Positions 51,211 to 60,224 are shown, numbered from the stretch's first letter. The stretch is 64,000 nucleotides of DNA from Georgenia soli (GCF_002563695.1 NZ_PDJI01000004.1:1736001-1800000); one strand, 5' to 3'. Notes: generated by a model from the sequence alone, not told the origin. Made by a program: numbers and translations.

Positions 51211-51807
51211 TCAGAAACCTTCCTTCTCGATGTTCTCCATGGCTCCCGGCACTTCTTCCGGGTGACGCAGGTTGACGAAGAGGTTGGCGAGGCCATGGAG
51301 GAAGATCAGACCGAACCCGACGACCCCGGCGGTGTACACCACCGACATCGGCAGCCGCGTGGCTGGCGCGAGAAGGTCAGCGGCGTCCGCCGCGATGCTG
51401 ACGCCGGCGATCGCCATCGCCGCGGACGCGACTAGCACCACGAGCGTGGCGAACGTGTCGACCACGACGGCGCCTCGCTTGCTCAGCCGGGCGACAAGCA
51501 GGTCGACGGAGATGTGCAGCCGGCGGGACATCACGTACCCGGCGCCCAGGAAGGTGAGCCAGACCAGCAGGAACCTCGCCAGCTCCTCCGTCCAGCTGAG
51601 CGGGCTCGAGAACGCGTACCTCGTCACCACCTGCAGCATGATCACCACGAACGTCCCGACGAGGATTCCGGTGGTCAGGTATCGCTCCAGGTTGACTATC
51701 GCCCGGTAGACGCGGCTGCGCCGCTCCAGGTAGTCAGGGCTGTCGGCCGGCTCGTGGACGGCGTCCGCCGGTTCGGGCGCCGCGGGTGGCGTGCCGCCCC
51801 CGGTCAC
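51211..51807 (-). CDS. dctQ: TRAP transporter small permease (DctQ)
   Basis: A 198-aa DctQ with four TM helices: VVIMLQVVTRYAFSSPLSWT, EELARFLLVWLTFLGAGYVM, then the RRLHISVDLL turn. The N-terminal about 30 residues are Pro/Ala-rich and cytoplasmic. GTG 51807 overlaps the dctP stop (GTGA), giving coupled synthesis. Confidence 0.95.
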   Translation of the reverse strand: MTGGGTPPAAPEPADAVHEPADSPDYLERRSRVYRAIVNLERYLTTGILVGTFVVIMLQVVTRYAFSSPLSWTEELARFLLVWLTFLGAGYVMSRRLHISVDLLVARLSKRGAVVVDTFATLVVLVASAAMAIAGVSIAADAADLLAPATRLPMSVVYTAGVVGFGLIFLHGLANLFVNLRHPEEVPGAMENIEKEGF

Positions 51808-52844
51808 CGTTCGCCCTGGATCTCGAGGTAGAGGTCACCCCACGGCACCTGGCCCGGCAGCTGCTCGCTGACCTGCTCGGCGAAGGCCTCCCGGTCGACG
51901 TCCTCGTTGACCGTGATGGTGCCGTCCTGCTTCCACTGGTCGACGGTCTCCTTCTCCTGCGTCTCGATGCACTCACGAGTGGCGTCGGCGCCCGCCTGCA
52001 TCGCCTCGTCGAACCGCGTCCGCTGGTCCTCGGTGAGGGAGTCGAGAATCCCGTCGTGGGTAAGGACGTGCACCGCCTGCACCATGTGTCCGGTGAGGTT
52101 GATGTAGTCCTGGACCTCGAAGAACTTCGAGGACTCGATGGTCGGGACGGGGTTCTCCTGCGCGTCGAGCGTGCCCTGCTGGAGGGCCGTGTAGACCTCG
52201 TCGAGGGCCATCGGGGTGGCGGTGCCGCCCATGGCGCCGATGTTCTTGAGGTACAGCGGCGCGTCAGGGGTACGTAGCTTGACGCCCTGGAGGTCCTCCG
52301 GGGAGCTGATCGGGGTGTTGGAGGTCACGTGCCGGGTGCCGTAGTACCAGGTCGACATGACCTTGATCCCGGATTTTTCGTAGAGCTTGTCGTGGATGTC
52401 AGCGATGACGTCGCCCTGGACCGTCTCTGCGAAGTGGTCGACATCCTTGAAGAGGTACGCGCCGTCGAGCACCGCCGCGTCCTCGTACCAGACGCCGAGG
52501 AAGGATGGCCCGGCCACCGCGATGTCGAGGCCACCGCTGGCGATCTGCTCCAGCGACTCTGCCTCGCTGCCGAGCTGCGCCGAGGGATAGCTCTCGATGT
52601 TGATGCCGCTGCCCGCCAGTGACTCCTGGATGGCAGCGACACCACACGTCTCCACAGGGTGCTGCGCGTCATAGACGTGCGCGAATCGGAAAATGACGTC
52701 GTCGGCGCCGCCCGTTGCGGCGACGTCACCGGTGTCCACCTTCTCCCCGCTGACGCAGGCGGCGAGGACTGCGGCAAGGGTGAGCCCGAGGCCGCCTGCG
52801 AGTGCGGTGCGGCGGGCGGTTCCCGAGGTGCGTCGAATGGCCAT
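51804..52844 (-). CDS. dctP: TRAP transporter solute-binding lipoprotein (DctP)
   Basis: A 346-aa DctP-family binding protein, anchored as a lipoprotein (signal with lipobox LAAC at the end of LTLAAVLAAC), as expected in a Gram-positive cell. Family segments: FRFAHVYDAQHPVETCGVAA, LEQIASGGLDIAVAGPSFLG, and LQGVKLRTPDAPLYLKNIGA containing the conserved Arg that binds the carboxylate. Second gene of the operon. Ligand probably L-fuconate or a related aldonate. Confidence 0.94.
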   Translation of the reverse strand: MAIRRTSGTARRTALAGGLGLTLAAVLAACVSGEKVDTGDVAATGGADDVIFRFAHVYDAQHPVETCGVAAIQESLAGSGINIESYPSAQLGSEAESLEQIASGGLDIAVAGPSFLGVWYEDAAVLDGAYLFKDVDHFAETVQGDVIADIHDKLYEKSGIKVMSTWYYGTRHVTSNTPISSPEDLQGVKLRTPDAPLYLKNIGAMGGTATPMALDEVYTALQQGTLDAQENPVPTIESSKFFEVQDYINLTGHMVQAVHVLTHDGILDSLTEDQRTRFDEAMQAGADATRECIETQEKETVDQWKQDGTITVNEDVDREAFAEQVSEQLPGQVPWGDLYLEIQGER

Positions 52845-52885
52845 GACTGGTTCTCCCTTGAACGTCGTGGAGCTGGACTAGTGGT

Positions 52886-53950
52886 TCAGGTCGGGTCGGA
52901 CGGTGGTCGGGGGGCGGGCAGGGTGAGCCCGAGGGACTGGGCGAGCTCGTCGAGCAGTTCGACGGTGGTCGGCGCCAGCGGGACGTGGCCCTCGTGACGT
53001 GCGGCGGTGGCCCGCTCGGCGTCGCCGGGCGCGAGAGCCGACTGGCCGGGCCCGGCGGAGCCACGTATGCGCTGCTGCAGGTGCGCCACCCGACGCTCGG
53101 TGTGGTCCCGCCCCGTGAAGGCGGCAGTGTCGAGTGCGAGGACGAGGTGCCCGGTGTTCATCCGGGACGACCGGTTCACCCAGATGTCCTCCGTCTCGAA
53201 GGCGAACGCCGCTTCGGTCAGCGACGCCGACAGCGCCTCCAGGAGGACCGCCAGTCCCGAGCCCTTGACGCCACCGAAAGGCAGGAGCGCACCGGCCAGC
53301 GCGGCGGCCGGGTCGACAGTGGGACGGCCGTCCTTGTCGACGGCCCAGCCGGCCGGGATCTCCGTGCCCTCGTTCCGGGCGGCGACGACCTTCCCGTAAG
53401 CGCCGTTGCTGGTGGCCATGTCGAGGGTGAGCGGCACCGCACCGACGCTCGGCGCCGCCACGGTGAGCGGGTTGGTCCCCAAGAGCTTCTGCGAGCCGCC
53501 GAACGGAGTGACCGTCGGGCCGGTGGTCGACGTGACGATGCCGATCATGCCCTCAGCCACGAGCCGGTCTGACCAGTACGCCCCGGCCCCGTAGTGGGTG
53601 CTGTTCTGAACGGCAACGGCCCCCACGCCACTCTGACTGGCCAGGGCCGCGACACGGTCGACGGCGGCCGACATCGCCACCTGCCCGAGGGCGCCGTCGG
53701 CATCCAGGACGGCGACCGCAGCCGACCCCGCGGACCAGGTGAGAGTGGGTGTGGCGTTGATGCCGCCAGCGCGGATCGCCTCGATGTACAGCGGGAGGCG
53801 TAGCAGCCCGTGCGAGCTGATCCCGCGTGAATCGGCCGCCACGAGCGATCTGCTGGTCAGCTGCGCGTGCGCCTGAGGCACACCGACCGCCGCGAGCGCC
53901 GCGGAACCGAAGCCAATGAGGTCGGCCGGCGCAAAGTCGACGGAGCGCAT
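52886..53950 (-). CDS. Ldh2-family (malate/L-lactate/sulfolactate-type) oxidoreductase
   Basis: A 354-aa NAD(P)-dependent Ldh2-family enzyme: VAADSRGISSHGLLRLPLYI with the catalytic His, VQNSTHYGAGAYWSDRL, LGTNPLTVAAPS, LDMATSN and GGVKGSGLAVLLEAL. First gene of the operon, with AGGAGG before the ATG at 53950. It may oxidise the L-lactate made by the diketo-fuconate hydrolase to pyruvate, or act on another 2-hydroxy acid. Confidence 0.9.
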   Translation of the reverse strand: MRSVDFAPADLIGFGSAALAAVGVPQAHAQLTSRSLVAADSRGISSHGLLRLPLYIEAIRAGGINATPTLTWSAGSAAVAVLDADGALGQVAMSAAVDRVAALASQSGVGAVAVQNSTHYGAGAYWSDRLVAEGMIGIVTSTTGPTVTPFGGSQKLLGTNPLTVAAPSVGAVPLTLDMATSNGAYGKVVAARNEGTEIPAGWAVDKDGRPTVDPAAALAGALLPFGGVKGSGLAVLLEALSASLTEAAFAFETEDIWVNRSSRMNTGHLVLALDTAAFTGRDHTERRVAHLQQRIRGSAGPGQSALAPGDAERATAARHEGHVPLAPTTVELLDELAQSLGLTLPAPRPPSDPT

Positions 53951-53964
53951 GACACCTCCTCGTG

Positions 53965-53974
53965 TCCTATAGGA
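53965..53974. promoter_or_regulatory. Candidate GntR operator of the acid-sugar operon
   Basis: Palindrome TCCTATAGGA, just downstream of the predicted transcription start and 14 nt upstream of the first start codon. FCD-type GntR regulators bind short palindromes of this kind; the regulator is the last gene of the operon. Confidence 0.6.
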
Positions 53975-53985
53975 ATTGGCGCAAG

Positions 53986-54013
53986 CGTATACGGCATCCG
54001 AAGAATCCGGCAA
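53986..54013 (-). promoter_or_regulatory. Promoter of the acid-sugar operon
   Basis: On the minus strand TTGCCG (54008-54013), a 16-bp spacer and TATACG (53986-53991). The start of transcription would be about 53979, placing the palindrome at roughly +5 to +14. Confidence 0.6.
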
Positions 54014-54131
54014 GACCCGACGCAAAGGACTTTCTGCCCGCCGTCCGACCGTGCTTCGACCCCTCAACCTGCGGCCCAACCCGTCCCGGGGGAGGATCGG
54101 GAGCGTCCGCCACCCCAAGAAGGAGGCTGCC

Positions 54132-55874
54132 GTGGCCCGCTCCGTCGCCGAGTTCCTCGTCAACCAGCTCGTCGCCGCCGGCGTCGAACGGATCTACGGC
54201 ATCGTCGGGGACTCGCTCAACCCCGTGGTCGACGCCGTCCGCCGCACCCCGGGGATCGACTGGGTCCACGTGCGCCACGAGGAGGCGGCGGCGTTCGCCG
54301 CGGCGGCCGAGGCCGAGGTCACCGGCAAGCTGACGGCCTGTGCAGGCTCCTGCGGGCCCGGCAACCTCCACCTCATCAACGGGCTGTACGACGCCAACCG
54401 CTCCCGCGTGCCCGTGGTGGCGATCGCCTCGCACATCCCGAGCGCGCAGATCGGCACGAAGTTCTTCCAGGAGACCCACCCGGACCGGCTGTTCACCGAG
54501 GCGTCGGTGTTCTCCGAGATGATCTCCACGTCCAGGCAGGTCCCACGCGTGACGCGCACCGCCATCCAGCACGCGCTCACCGCCCCGGGGGTCGCCGTGC
54601 TCACCCTGCCGGGCGACGTCGCGGACGAGGAGGTGCCCGACGACGACGCCCCCATCCTCATCCCCGGCGCCTGCCCCGCCCGCGTGGTCCCGAATCTCCA
54701 GGACGTCAGGGCGCTGGCCGAGGCGATCAACCGGTCGAGGAAGGTGACCCTGTTCGTCGGGGCCGGCGCCCGCGACGCCCGCACGGAGGTCCTCGAGCTC
54801 GCCGACCTCGCCGCCGCTCCGGTGGGGCACTCGCTGCGCGGCAAGGAGATCATCCAGTACGACAACCCCTTCGACGTCGGCATGTCCGGCCTCCTCGGCT
54901 ACGGCGCCTGCCAGAGCGCGATGGACGACGCCGACCTGCTGGTCCTCGTGGGCACCGACTTCCCGTACGACTCGTTCCTGCCGGCAGACGTGCCCACCGC
55001 CCAGATCGACATCGACGCCTCGCACCTGGGCCGGCGCACCCGGCTGGACCTGCCCGTCCACGGCGACGTCGGGGAGACGCTGCGCCTGCTCAACCCGATG
55101 ATCCGGCGCAAGACGGACCGCAAGTTCGTCCGGCAGATGACGAAGAAGCACGCCGACCTCATGGGCAAGGTGGTCGGCGCCTACACGCGCAACGTCGAGA
55201 AGACGCGGCCGATCCACCCCGAGTACGCCGCCGTCGTCCTGGACGAGGCCGCCGCGGAGGACGCCGTCTTCACCGTCGACACCGGCATGAACAACGTGTG
55301 GGCCGCCCGGTACATCACGCCGAACGGCCGGCGGCGCGTGATCGGTTCCTTCCTCCACGGCTCGATGGCCAACGCCCTGCCGCACGCGATCGGCGCGGCG
55401 ATGGCGGAGCCGTCCCGGCAGGTGGTGGCGCTCGCCGGCGACGGAGGCCTGTCCATGCTCCTCGGCGAGCTCATCACGGTGCGCAACTACGACCTGCCGG
55501 TCAAGGTCGTGGTCTTCAACAACGACACGCTCGGCATGGTCAAGCTGGAGATGCTGGTGGAGGGGCTGCCCTCGTACGGCACCGACTCCCCTGCGGTCGA
55601 CTACCGCAAGGTCGCGCTCGCGCTGGGCATCCCGGCGGTCCGGGTGGAGGACCCGAAGGACCTGCGCAAGGCGTTGCGCGACGGGCTGCGCCGCCCCGGG
55701 CCGGCCCTCGTCGAGGTCATCACCGACCCCAACGCACTGTCGATCCCGCCGTCCATCACCTCCGGCATGATCCGTGGCTTCGCGACGGCGATGACCAAGC
55801 AGATCCTCGGCGGCGGCATGGGCGAGGTCATGTCGATGGCCCGGTCGAACCTGCGCAACGTCCCCCGCCCCTGA
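54132..55874 (+). CDS. poxB: Pyruvate dehydrogenase (quinone), PoxB type
   Basis: A 580-aa thiamine-diphosphate enzyme. N-terminal domain IYGIVGDSLNPVVDAVRR with the activating Glu in VRHEEAAAFAAAAEAE; middle domain KVTLFVGAGARDARTEV; C-terminal TPP/metal site ALAGDGGLSMLLGELITVRN ending FNNDTLGMVKLEM. It resembles PoxB, which oxidises pyruvate to acetate and CO2 at the membrane and passes electrons to quinone. GTG 54132 with AAGGAGG upstream is preferred to an upstream in-frame extension that crosses the divergent promoter. Confidence 0.93.
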   Translation: MARSVAEFLVNQLVAAGVERIYGIVGDSLNPVVDAVRRTPGIDWVHVRHEEAAAFAAAAEAEVTGKLTACAGSCGPGNLHLINGLYDANRSRVPVVAIASHIPSAQIGTKFFQETHPDRLFTEASVFSEMISTSRQVPRVTRTAIQHALTAPGVAVLTLPGDVADEEVPDDDAPILIPGACPARVVPNLQDVRALAEAINRSRKVTLFVGAGARDARTEVLELADLAAAPVGHSLRGKEIIQYDNPFDVGMSGLLGYGACQSAMDDADLLVLVGTDFPYDSFLPADVPTAQIDIDASHLGRRTRLDLPVHGDVGETLRLLNPMIRRKTDRKFVRQMTKKHADLMGKVVGAYTRNVEKTRPIHPEYAAVVLDEAAAEDAVFTVDTGMNNVWAARYITPNGRRRVIGSFLHGSMANALPHAIGAAMAEPSRQVVALAGDGGLSMLLGELITVRNYDLPVKVVVFNNDTLGMVKLEMLVEGLPSYGTDSPAVDYRKVALALGIPAVRVEDPKDLRKALRDGLRRPGPALVEVITDPNALSIPPSITSGMIRGFATAMTKQILGGGMGEVMSMARSNLRNVPRP

Positions 55875-55885
55875 CCCCTCCTCCC

Positions 55886-55940
55886 CCGCGAGTCGTCAAC
55901 TCCTCCGCGAGTGGTCAACTCCTCCGCGAGGTCACGTCCT
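55886..55940. repeat. 19-bp repeat array (second locus)
   Basis: Two 19-bp units of CGCGAGTSGTCAACTCCTC and a 17-bp partial unit, between poxB and the LLM gene. The unit and period match the array at 23925-24057 (shared core CGAG-N2-GTCA-N2-TCCTC). Confidence 0.85.
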
Positions 55941-56041
55941 CGCACCCTTCCGGAAGACGTGACGTCTCAAGGAGAAGATGACATCTCGCCGCAGGGTGGG
56001 CGGGCGGAATATCGGTCGGCCGTCCGGGCATTGAGCCAGGT

Positions 56042-56992
56042 ATGACGGACTACGGGCACGACCTCATCTTCGGGTCGTTCATCACCCCCACCAGCGCGGC
56101 ACCCCAGCGCCCGGTCGCGCTGGCACAGGCGTCGGAGGCGGCCGGGCTGGACCTCGTCACCTTCCAGGACCACCCGTACCAGCCCGCGTTCCTGGACACC
56201 TGGACGCTGCTCAGCTATGCGGCGGCACGCACGGAACGCATCCACCTCTCGGCCAACGTCGTCAACCTGCCGCTGCGCCCGCCCGCCGTCCTCGCCCGCG
56301 CCGCCGCCAGCCTCGACCTCCTCAGCGGCGGCCGCCTCGAGCTCGCGCTGGGCGCAGGCTCGTTCTGGGACGCCGTCGAGGCCATGGGCGGCAGGCGGCT
56401 CAGCGCCGGGCAGGCCGTCGACGCCACCAGCGAGGCGATCGACGTCATCCGCGGCATCTGGGACACCAGCACCCGCGAGCGCCTCGTCGTGAACGGCACC
56501 TACCACCGGCTCGACGGCGCCAAGCGCGGCCCCGCCCCGGCCCACGACATCCCCATCTGGCTCGGTGCGCTGAAGCCACGGATGCTCCGCCTCATCGGTC
56601 GCAAGGCCGACGGGTGGCTCCCCTCGCTGCCCTACCTGAGGTCGCTGACCGCCCTCGCCGACGGCAACGCCACCATCGACGAGGCGGCCGCGAAGGCCGG
56701 CCGCGACCCGCGGGCCGTGCGCCGGCTGCTCAACGTCGGCGGCCAGTTCACCACCCAGGAGTCCGACCGGCTCCTCGTCGGCCCGCCGCGGCAGTGGGCC
56801 GAGCAGCTCGCGGCCCTCACCCTGCAGCACGGCGTCTCCGGCTACATCCTCATGGGCGACGACGAGGGCACCCTCGCGCTGCTCGGCCAGGAGGTCGCGC
56901 CCGCGGTCCGCGAGCTGGTGGCGGCCGAGCGCGGCGGTCCAGGCACCCCGCCCGGCGCGGTCGCGGCCGCGACGGCGGGCCCGAAGGCATGA
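56042..56992 (+). CDS. LLM class flavin/F420-dependent oxidoreductase
   Basis: A 316-aa luciferase-like monooxygenase: TFQDHPYQPAFLDTWTLLSY, RIHLSANVVNLPLRPPAVLA, SGGRLELALGAGSFWDAVEA, and HDIPIWLGALKPRMLRLIGR. This is the F420-type subgroup common in actinobacteria. The next gene begins with a closely related domain, so the pair arose by duplication. ATG 56042, spaced 167 nt from poxB; the stop lies 8 nt before the GTG of the fusion gene. Confidence 0.9.
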   Translation: MTDYGHDLIFGSFITPTSAAPQRPVALAQASEAAGLDLVTFQDHPYQPAFLDTWTLLSYAAARTERIHLSANVVNLPLRPPAVLARAAASLDLLSGGRLELALGAGSFWDAVEAMGGRRLSAGQAVDATSEAIDVIRGIWDTSTRERLVVNGTYHRLDGAKRGPAPAHDIPIWLGALKPRMLRLIGRKADGWLPSLPYLRSLTALADGNATIDEAAAKAGRDPRAVRRLLNVGGQFTTQESDRLLVGPPRQWAEQLAALTLQHGVSGYILMGDDEGTLALLGQEVAPAVRELVAAERGGPGTPPGAVAAATAGPKA

Positions 56993-57000
56993 GGAGACCC

Positions 57001-59271
57001 GTGGACTACGGTCACCCCCTCCAGCTCGGCATCTTCATCACCCCGAGCAACGACGATCCGCAGGCGCCCGTCGAGCTCGCCCGCCTGAGCGAGGACCTCG
57101 GCTACGACCTCGTCACGTTCCAGGACCACCCCTACCAGCCGCGGTTCCACGACACGTGGACGCTGCTGAGCTGGGTGGCGGCCCGCACGGAGCGCATCCA
57201 TCTCGCCCCGAACGTCCTCAACGTCCCGGTGCGGCCGCCCGCCGTCGTCGCCCGCGCCGCGGCCAGCCTGGACCTGATGACCGGCGGCCGCGTCACCCTG
57301 GCGCTCGGCGCCGGACACTTCTGGGACGCGATGGAGGCCATGGGGACGGGCCGCCTGACACCCGGCGAGTCGGTCGACGCGCTCGCCGAGGCCGTCGAGG
57401 TCGTGCGCGCGATCTGGTCCGCGCCGGCGCCGCTCCACGTGCCCGGCGAGCACCACCGCCTCGACGGCGCCCAGGGCGGACCCGCACCCGCGCACGACAT
57501 CCCCGTCTGGATCGGCGGCGGCCGGCCGCGCATGCTCCGTCTCGTCGGCACGAGCGCCGACGGCTGGGTGGTGCCGGGCGGGGTCTCCGGCCTGCCGTCC
57601 CTCCGCGCGGGGAACGCCCGGATCGACGACGCCGCAGCCACGGCCGGCCGCGACCCGCGGGAGATCCGCCGCATCGTCAACGTCGCCGGCCGGTTCACCG
57701 ACGCCCCTGGCGGTGGGTTCCTGACCGGGCCGGCCGCGCAGTGGGTCGAGGACCTCCTGCCCCTGGTGGTCGAGGACGGCGTCGGCACGATCGTCCTCGC
57801 CACCGACGACCCGGAGACGATGCGCCGCTTCGCGGGCGACGTCGCCCCCGCCCTGCGGGAGGCCGTCACCCGCGAGCGCGCCGGCCGCGGGGTGGCCGAG
57901 GGCACCGTCCGGCCGGCCCGCGTACGCGCCCGCCGCCGCGAGCTCATCGCCTACGACCAGCTCCCCGCGCCCCTCGCCGAGCGCGCGGTCGAGCCCGGCG
58001 ACGCGCTCTACCCCGCCGTCCGCTCGAACTACATGCGCGGCGGGTCCCCCGGGCTCGTGCTGCGGCCCCGCGACGCCGGCGAGGTCGCCGCGGCCGTCAC
58101 GTTCGCACGCACGCAGCCCGTGCCGCTGTCCGTGCGCAGCGCCGGCCACGGCATCTCGGGCCGCTCCACCAACGACGGCGGCATCGTCGTCGACGTCTCC
58201 GCGCTGAGCACGATCGAGGTCCTCGACGAGGCGACCCGCCGCGTGCGGATCGGCCCCGGCGCGCGCTGGGGCGAGGTCGCCGCCGCGCTGCACCCGTACG
58301 GCTGGGCGCTCACCTCCGGCGACTACGGCGGCGTCGGCGTCGGCGGGCTGGCCACCACCGGCGGCATCGGCTTCCTGGGGCGCGACCACGGCCTCACGAT
58401 CGACCACCTGCGCGCCGTCGAGCTGGTGCTGGCCGACGGCACGCACGTGCGCGCGGACGAGACCGAGCACGCGGACCTGTTCTGGGCCGTGCGTGGCGCG
58501 GGGTTCAACTTCGGCGTCGTCACGGCCTTCGAGTTCGAGGCCGACGAGGTGGGCGACATCGGCTTCGCCCAGCTCGTCCTCGACGCCACCGACACCGCCG
58601 GCTTCCTGCAGCGCTGGGGCGCCGCCGTCGAGGCCGCGCCGCGCGACACGACGAGCTTCCTCATCATGGGCCGCCCGCGCGAGGGGCAGGTGGTCGCCCA
58701 GCTCATGACCGCCGTGAACTCCGACGACCCCGCCACGGTCCTCGCCCGCCTCCGCCCCCTCGCGGAGCTCGGTCCGCTGCTGGGCCAGTCGGCCCAGATC
58801 GTCCCCTACCCGGCCGTGGTCAGCCTGCCCGACGCCGCCCACCAGGCCCAGGGCGAGCCGGTCACCCGGTCCGGGCTGCTCGAGCACCTCACGCCCGAGT
58901 TCGCCGCTGACGCGAAACGGCTCGTCAGGAGCGGGGAGACGTTCTTCTTCCAGATCCGGGCCATGGGCGGGGCGATCTCCGACGTCGACCCTGGCGCGAC
59001 CGCGTTCGCCCACCGCTCGGCGAACTTCTCCGTGGTCGCCTTCGGCGCCTCCCGCACCCGGCTGGACCGGATCTGGGACTCGATGCAGCACCACTTCACG
59101 GGCATCTACCCCAGCTTCGAGACCGACCCGCGGCCCGAGCGGCTGCTCGACGCCTACCCGGCACCGACGCTGGAGCGGCTGCGCGCGCTCAAGCGGCGCT
59201 ACGACCCCGACAACGTCTTCCGGGACAACTTCAACGTGGCTCCGCAGCCGGTACCCGTGACGCAGGGATAG
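57001..59271 (+). CDS. Fusion of LLM monooxygenase and FAD-binding BBE-type oxidase
   Basis: A 756-aa two-enzyme fusion. Residues 1-about 300 are an LLM domain like the preceding gene (TFQDHPYQPRFHDTWTLLSW, TGGRVTLALGAGHFWDAMEA). After a charged linker, residues about 320-756 are a PCMH-type FAD domain and BBE end: LVLRPRDAGEVAAAVTFART, SVRSAGHGISGRSTNDGG (His for covalent FAD), SGDYGGVGVGGLATTGGIGF, and RRYDPDNVFRDNFNVAPQPV. The second covalent site, usually Cys, is Gly here. GTG 57001 with GAGGAG upstream; ATG 56989 (ATGA overlap) is an alternative. Confidence 0.9.
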   Translation: MDYGHPLQLGIFITPSNDDPQAPVELARLSEDLGYDLVTFQDHPYQPRFHDTWTLLSWVAARTERIHLAPNVLNVPVRPPAVVARAAASLDLMTGGRVTLALGAGHFWDAMEAMGTGRLTPGESVDALAEAVEVVRAIWSAPAPLHVPGEHHRLDGAQGGPAPAHDIPVWIGGGRPRMLRLVGTSADGWVVPGGVSGLPSLRAGNARIDDAAATAGRDPREIRRIVNVAGRFTDAPGGGFLTGPAAQWVEDLLPLVVEDGVGTIVLATDDPETMRRFAGDVAPALREAVTRERAGRGVAEGTVRPARVRARRRELIAYDQLPAPLAERAVEPGDALYPAVRSNYMRGGSPGLVLRPRDAGEVAAAVTFARTQPVPLSVRSAGHGISGRSTNDGGIVVDVSALSTIEVLDEATRRVRIGPGARWGEVAAALHPYGWALTSGDYGGVGVGGLATTGGIGFLGRDHGLTIDHLRAVELVLADGTHVRADETEHADLFWAVRGAGFNFGVVTAFEFEADEVGDIGFAQLVLDATDTAGFLQRWGAAVEAAPRDTTSFLIMGRPREGQVVAQLMTAVNSDDPATVLARLRPLAELGPLLGQSAQIVPYPAVVSLPDAAHQAQGEPVTRSGLLEHLTPEFAADAKRLVRSGETFFFQIRAMGGAISDVDPGATAFAHRSANFSVVAFGASRTRLDRIWDSMQHHFTGIYPSFETDPRPERLLDAYPAPTLERLRALKRRYDPDNVFRDNFNVAPQPVPVTQG

Positions 59272-59429
59272 CCGGACGTCCGCCGTCGTCGCGCCGCCGT
59301 CGTCGCCCTCCACTCATGGGCTGCGCCGTCGTCCGCGGCCCCGTCCAGGGGCGGCGAGCGTGGGGCGTGTCACTCCGGCAACAGACGGCAAGGACTCAGC
59401 CCCGGCCGGTCACGGGTGGCACGGTGTTG

Positions 59430-59437
59430 AGGTACCT
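59430..59437. promoter_or_regulatory. Candidate gluconate-regulator site upstream of gntK
   Basis: Palindrome AGGTACCT, 27 nt before the gntK start. A GGTACC core also occurs upstream of the second gntP gene (62476-62481). Short, so only suggestive. Confidence 0.3.
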
Positions 59438-59463
59438 GCCCGACGCCCGACCACGGAGACATC

Positions 59464-59982
59464 GTGACCACTGACCAACGGAAGCACCTGGTACTCATGG
59501 GCGTCGCCGGGTCCGGCAAGACGACGATCGCCGAGGAGCTCGTGGAGCGGCTGGGGTGGGTCAGCGCCGAGGCCGACGAGTTCCACCCGCAGGCCAACAT
59601 CGACAAGATGGCCTCCGGCACTCCCCTGACGGACGAGGACCGCTGGCCGTGGCTCGCGTCGATCCGCAGCTGGCTGGACGAGCAGTCGGCGGCCGGGCGC
59701 AAGGCCGTCGTGACGTGCTCGGCGCTCAAGCGCGTCTACCGGGACGTCCTCGAGGGCGAGAACCACGACGTCTGCTTCGTCCACCTGGGCGGCCCCAAGG
59801 ACCTCATCGCCGGGCGGATGGCGCACCGCAAGGGGCACTTCATGCCCACCTCGCTCCTGGACTCCCAGTTCGAGACGCTCGAGCCGCTGGCCGAGGACGA
59901 GCCGGGCATCGCCGTCGACATCTCCGGCACGCCGGACGAGATCACCGCCGACATCATCGAGCGGCTCGAGCTCACCGCGTAG
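59464..59982 (+). CDS. gntK: Gluconokinase
   Basis: A 172-aa gluconate kinase of the GntK/IdnK family, phosphorylating gluconate to 6-phosphogluconate. P-loop MGVAGSGKTTI (residues 12-22), then EADEFHPQANIDKMASGTPL with LTDEDRWPWL, and CSALKRVYRDVL. GKGHFMP-like segment is HRKGHFMPTSLLDSQFETLE. GTG 59464 with GGAGA upstream. First gene of the gluconate region. Confidence 0.96.
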   Translation: MTTDQRKHLVLMGVAGSGKTTIAEELVERLGWVSAEADEFHPQANIDKMASGTPLTDEDRWPWLASIRSWLDEQSAAGRKAVVTCSALKRVYRDVLEGENHDVCFVHLGGPKDLIAGRMAHRKGHFMPTSLLDSQFETLEPLAEDEPGIAVDISGTPDEITADIIERLELTA

Positions 59983-60224
59983 CGGCGCCGTCGCCTCACC
60001 CCCTCCACCGCGCTGCACCGCGTTCCGTGCACGGCTCGATGCACGTCGGGCCCGTGCGCCGTTTCTCTCCGCGAGCCGTCCGGCGCGTCGTGCCCTAGGG
60101 TCTCGGTCACATGCAGGGTCACAGGCCCGACCGGACAGGGATGTCCCGGCAGGGTCGACGACGACCGAGAGGGCAGCCGGTTTCCTGACGGCGGGCGACC
60201 GGCCCGGCACGGACGGAGACCGTC

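Noticed and set aside
56042..59271. The tandem LLM genes as one gene broken by a frameshift
   Set aside because: The first has a complete LLM domain and own stop; the second repeats a full LLM domain with its own ribosome site, so this is duplication.
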